From the NCBI GenBank assembly GCA_023864145.1, contig JAIVER010000032.1:1-9774 (forward strand): a stretch of DNA of 9,774 nt, written 5' to 3'. Positions 7,401-9,774 of the stretch are shown here, piece after piece. A program made the position numbers and the translations under genes. Each line of letters begins with the position of its first letter. The stretch's first letter is position 1. The stretch comes from Thiohalomonas sp. (GTDB lineage: Bacteria; Pseudomonadota; Gammaproteobacteria; GRL18). The notes under the pieces are model-generated. The model was not told the DNA's origin and ran no database searches. It saw only the letters and a list, made by a program, of their open reading frames with translations.

Positions 7401-7806
7401 GAGTCATTTTCTGAGTCGTTGATTGATCTTGTGTTTCATGTTGTGCCGAGCTTGCTAATTGCTCAATATGAACACCACTGGCGATAATACTATTGATCTT
7501 GAGCTTTCTGTTAAATAATTGTGCAGCCTGCCAGTCTAAATGAAATTTTTTTATACTAACGATAATAGTGGCATCGGTATAGTTAAAATCAATAATATCA
7601 AGCTGTCCCAGCAGGTTACCCTTTACGTGTGAAAATTGAACAGGTGCAAAATCGAGATCATGTGCGCTATTAATTAAAAAACGAAAGCCTTTATCTGTAC
7701 CGAGTAAAATATAACTGCCGCACAGTAGAATAAAGAATAAGCCTAAGCCAAACTTTAATACTTTTTTTATAATAGTTATAACTATCGTCAGAACAGGCTG
7801 TTTCAT
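4468..7806 (-). CDS. tamB: Translocation and assembly module subunit TamB (AsmA-like, DUF490)
   Basis: This 1112-residue protein is somewhat shorter than E. coli TamB (about 1259). An N-terminal signal-anchor helix (about 15-36) with lysines before it is followed by LLGTDKGFRFL and VKGNLLGQLDI, both typical of TamB N-termini. A long region of repeating beta-rich AsmA-like sequence follows. A cysteine pair (C597, C610) falls where the family usually has one. The conserved DUF490/TamB domain fills roughly the last 340 residues and ends in the strand SIVYTFEVE. TamB is anchored in the inner membrane, spans the periplasm as a hydrophobic groove and contacts TamA. The pair is implicated in outer-membrane protein assembly, and TamB with YhdP and YdbH in phospholipid transport. 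Its ATG overlaps the tamA stop codon in ATGA (7803-7806). With no clear ribosome-binding site of its own, translation is probably coupled to tamA. Confidence 0.95.
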   Translation of the reverse strand: MKQPVLTIVITIIKKVLKFGLGLFFILLCGSYILLGTDKGFRFLINSAHDLDFAPVQFSHVKGNLLGQLDIIDFNYTDATIIVSIKKFHLDWQAAQLFNRKLKINSIIASGVHIEQLASSAQHETQDQSTTQKMTQLPEINLPVPVFLKQLQLTDITFIRDPASVSDSEAISIETLQLKAELINNQLKLHQLNLMMPEAKASIHGSARLLKNYPLSLHSEITLHIPEQADLTLTGEIKGDLMKLQVMQHSSGLLDASINAEILHLLDNINWNADIQINQLPLALLIPDNKHYLDTQISIKGDLNQANIVIKTNTDHSSLNKLNNLEIDGIVSWHDGIKWQATLLTTKFNPEIFQKDWPGSLDINLQTSGQLSDEDYRATIQLNKITVQLKQKAIAGEGHFDIDNTLIAIKQLNLSSGEANLKINGTLAEQNNLDWALTIKQLSDILPQAQGSINGKGSLKGTTQQPVLDAALHLSNIVYENIHLKSADLIGVLDSNPSKPSDINFNVQHLELDAQHLEDLKLTLKGPLQNHNMTINAQHELAILTLAAQGGLDTEQLIWNGQIKHSAVNSKKTGKWIQIKSTKLLAGTKKVLLSPLCLQSSLQKNVSTLCAQIDWQPEHGKAQLSLDNLSFQHFQSYLPDEVTRFSGALDITANINLAPQLQAQIKVEIQPGELRYQAMAQQTITLSHKNGLLEAIYNSQQLAANGHLEMGPHIVKGNLTIPRIEIEEEPLTAAINGNIDLAINDLKILTLLAPQITDIDGQLLAKLQLGGQVGTPRITGQANFIADYLSIRDIGIRIEDININLTEKNAGQELALQGSLRSGNGQLEVDGLLSLNAEQGWPVNFNFNLKGGNFLAINTPDAYVILSPDIQFSQQKGLMHITGDILVPEAAITPAEIPEDSISISGDVEILGSEKEPPTNLELDITLTLGNKVQLDAFGLNASLRGELTIKQKAKQLMTGNGELHLINGTFRAYGQDLTIDKGSIFYAGGYLDNPGLKLTASRKVSDIQVGIKVSGSAKKPNISTFSDNSSLETKDIISMMLTGQKVDNLDKAKIYAGHKVSKGLSVGVNAGMGDEGSEFVTRYKLTDKIQLEGTSSTSKNAGSIVYTFEVE

Positions 7807-9734
7807 AAGTTGATTTCAAAGCCAAAATAAAAAACCACATTGTCTTCACTGATATCATCATCTGATGTTATAGGGAAACCTAAATCAGTTCTAAACAAAG
7901 CAAATGGCGCAATCCAGCGTACACCAAAACCCGTGCCGTAATATACTTTTTTTAGTTGGTCATTATAGGCATTGCCGGCATCTAAAAATCCCGCCAATAC
8001 CCATTTTTTAGATACTTGATGGTTATATTCAATACTGCTTGTGACTACATTTCGACCACCGACCACATCACCTTCTTCATCCTTAGGACCAAGTGCTTTC
8101 CACGTATAGCCACGAACACTCTGGTCGCCACCTGCATAAAAACGTAGAGATGAAGGGTATAAATCAAAATCACTAGTCTCTGCTATACCCAGCTCACCAC
8201 GTAATATCAGTCGCCCCTTATCAGCGATAGGAAATAACAGGCGATACCTTAAATGAACTCGAAAATAATCAATATCCGATATGATACCGGCGTTGGCAAA
8301 TCGCAATTCACTATAAAGAGTCCAGCCTTTACGAGGAAAAAGGGCTTTTTCAAAATTAGTACGTTCTATTCTAGCGCCTAAACTGAATAATTCTGTTGTT
8401 GTTCTAGGTTCATCACCGCTGGTAAATTCTTCATGCTTGTATTCGGTAAAAAGGGTTGTTTCCCAACGTTTCCAGTTAAACCAGTAACCAGTTTCTAAAT
8501 CAAATGTATCACGGTCGGTGTTGTCAGTATCTTCTGTTTCAAATTTAGGAATAATACCTATTTTATCAGTGCGGGGATCACCAATAGGTATCCAGTATGC
8601 ACTGCCAATAGTACTTTTTTTAGAAGAAAATTTGGCCATGACATCACTATAATGACCCTGGTAATTTATACGTCGATGCTGCCAGCGAAAGCTCACATTT
8701 GCTTCAATCTCAGTGTCGTAACCTGCACCCAAAGTAAATTTATGTCGTTTGGCAGGTTTTAGAGTAACATTAACGGGCACATGTTGTTCTTTTACCCTGC
8801 TGAAGTCAGGTTTAATGTCGACTGAAGAAAAATAACCTGTGCTGTAAAGGGTATCGTATAAGGCTAATAGATTTTCCTGGGAAAAAGGATCACCTTGTTT
8901 AATATCCTGGGTGTAAGCCAGAATAAAGTCATCATTTAGAAAGTCCGGCTGGAAATGAAATTCACCTAAAAAATATTTATTTCCGCTGAGTAAATGTATA
9001 TGAATATGAGCAGTACCGTTGTTTGCATCAACAATGACCTTTGTTTGCTGAATTTTTATCTGATAATAACCTAAACGTCCAATATCACTGATAAGCTGGT
9101 CTTTTGCGCTTTCGTATTGTTCGTGGTGCAGGGGAGCAGCAGGTTTTATTGGAAATCTTCCAACTATAGTCAAAATCTCAGTATCATTTTTTCCAGGGCC
9201 ATTGATGACAATATCAATATCTATGATTTTAACAGGATTGCCGGGAGTTACCGTGTATTGAGCCAGCCAGAGGTTTTCAGATTCTTTTACTAAAGAGCTG
9301 CTAATGTTGACCTGATAATAACCAAATGGCTCTAAGCCTTCCCTGATATTTATTTCTGCTTTTTTATGTAATTTCTGCAGCCATGCCTCAGAAAAATGAG
9401 GATCGTTTAGATGTTTTTTAAGCTCAAGATATGCCAGAGCATTTTTTTTTAATTCACCATCAATACCAGCAATGGAAATATCCACTTTAATTGCTCTGTT
9501 TGACTGCTCAAGAGTTGCCTGCTTTTGTATTGTTGGTATTGAACGGTTCTGACTTTCTGCATGAGCTACATGACAGCAAGTAAACATCAGCAGTAATGTT
9601 ATGGCATGGATAATGCTTTGGAAGTATAAAGGAATCGGCACAATTATCTGCAATATCAGTCTAAGACAAGCAAGTAAAGGGTAATATACCCAATCAACTT
9701 GAAAATGCAGGATCGAACACTTGAAAATTATCAT
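7803..9734 (-). CDS. tamA: Translocation and assembly module outer-membrane protein TamA (Omp85 family)
   Basis: Residue numbers count from ATG 9734 (643 residues). A signal peptide probably ends at the A-H-A motif (57-59). Three POTRA domains follow (about 82-166, 168-250 and 252-328), then a 16-strand Omp85 barrel (about 330-643). The barrel carries FPRKGW (466-471) and the lid-lock motif GGDQSVRGY (535-543). This arrangement is TamA rather than BamA, which has five POTRAs. TamA sits in the outer membrane and binds TamB, whose gene follows with a 4-bp overlap. The start is uncertain. From 9734 the N-terminus is about 30 residues too long, has no ribosome-binding site, and its ATG lies in a palindrome. 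GTG 9639-9641 (residue 32) would give a normal 28-residue signal peptide, though one without positive charge. TTG at residue 28 is another option. Confidence 0.93.
   Translation of the reverse strand: MIIFKCSILHFQVDWVYYPLLACLRLILQIIVPIPLYFQSIIHAITLLLMFTCCHVAHAESQNRSIPTIQKQATLEQSNRAIKVDISIAGIDGELKKNALAYLELKKHLNDPHFSEAWLQKLHKKAEINIREGLEPFGYYQVNISSSLVKESENLWLAQYTVTPGNPVKIIDIDIVINGPGKNDTEILTIVGRFPIKPAAPLHHEQYESAKDQLISDIGRLGYYQIKIQQTKVIVDANNGTAHIHIHLLSGNKYFLGEFHFQPDFLNDDFILAYTQDIKQGDPFSQENLLALYDTLYSTGYFSSVDIKPDFSRVKEQHVPVNVTLKPAKRHKFTLGAGYDTEIEANVSFRWQHRRINYQGHYSDVMAKFSSKKSTIGSAYWIPIGDPRTDKIGIIPKFETEDTDNTDRDTFDLETGYWFNWKRWETTLFTEYKHEEFTSGDEPRTTTELFSLGARIERTNFEKALFPRKGWTLYSELRFANAGIISDIDYFRVHLRYRLLFPIADKGRLILRGELGIAETSDFDLYPSSLRFYAGGDQSVRGYTWKALGPKDEEGDVVGGRNVVTSSIEYNHQVSKKWVLAGFLDAGNAYNDQLKKVYYGTGFGVRWIAPFALFRTDLGFPITSDDDISEDNVVFYFGFEINL
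9679..9728. repeat. Repeats at the 5' end of tamA: palindrome and two 10-bp direct copies
   Basis: GGGTA (9679-9683) and TACCC (9687-9691) form a short palindrome. ACTTGAAAAT occurs at 9697-9706 and again at 9719-9728, 22 bp apart, which is about two helical turns. The order TATACCCAAT, then TTGAAAATGCAG, resembles from memory the ends of dispersed repeats in some gammaproteobacteria, but with one copy in view this cannot be confirmed. It could also be a regulator-binding site upstream of the true tamA start. Confidence 0.4.
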
Positions 9735-9754
9735 TAATTCGAGAATCTAATGAT
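9730..9754. repeat. Imperfect palindrome over the upstream tamA ATG
   Basis: ATCATTAATTC (9730-9740) pairs with GAATCTAATGAT (9743-9754) around the 2-nt centre GA, with one bulged C at 9747. Weaker complementarity continues outward to about 9711 and 9770 with gaps. The ATG at 9732-9734 lies inside the left arm. The structure may be an operator, part of a repeat element or an mRNA hairpin. It is clear in the sequence, but its role is unknown. Confidence 0.5.
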
Positions 9755-9774
9755 TTTCCAATGCTCGGTAAAAT

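Noticed and set aside
9694..9774. Minus-strand open frame from the right edge to TGA 9694-9696, which could be the C-terminus of a gene upstream of tamA
   Set aside because: About 26 codons with no recognisable motif, overlapping the repeats and the 5' end of tamA. The other minus frames also give short tails, so none can be preferred without more sequence.
9750..9774. Plus-strand ATG 9750 (reads MIFQCSVK) as the start of a gene divergent from tamA
   Set aside because: Only eight codons are visible. Its likeness to the minus-strand MIIFKCS reading follows from the palindrome at 9711-9770 and is not evidence of coding.

Overview
The window looks like chromosomal housekeeping DNA from a low-GC (roughly 38-40% by eye) gammaproteobacterium. 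The reasons are a DarP/YjgA ribosome-assembly factor, a tamA-tamB outer-membrane assembly pair and a CspA-type cold-shock gene, all with gammaproteobacterial sequence features. There is no transposase, integrase, tRNA, rRNA or CRISPR array. I cannot name the genus.

Layout. Positions 1-74 may hold the 5' end of an unrecognised minus-strand gene that runs off the left edge; a perfect 10-bp inverted repeat lies over its candidate starts. Next is darP (208-777, minus). It is divergent, across only 43 bp, from a large two-domain Lon-like protease (821-3343, plus; AAA_32-type ATPase plus S16 Ser/Lys peptidase). A small NYN/LabA-type putative RNase (3398-3880, plus) follows 54 bp later and is probably co-transcribed. 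A cold-shock protein gene (4006-4209, minus) faces it, with its own intrinsic terminator (3938-3974) and a leader of about 120 nt behind an extended -10 promoter (4337-4365). The right half is a tamA-tamB operon on the minus strand (9734 down to 4468) with a 4-bp ATGA overlap.

How the genes fit together. TamA (outer-membrane Omp85 barrel) and TamB (inner-membrane-anchored, periplasm-spanning AsmA-like protein) form one envelope complex. DarP and the cold-shock protein act on ribosomes and RNA. The Lon-like protease/NYN pair is the least explained unit: a proteolytic enzyme and a putative nuclease in one apparent operon. No system that is clearly new to science is visible. The points most worth checking are that pair, the doubtful 5' end of tamA (which overlaps a palindrome and direct repeats), the duplicated start region of darP, and the hairpin over the gene start at the left edge.
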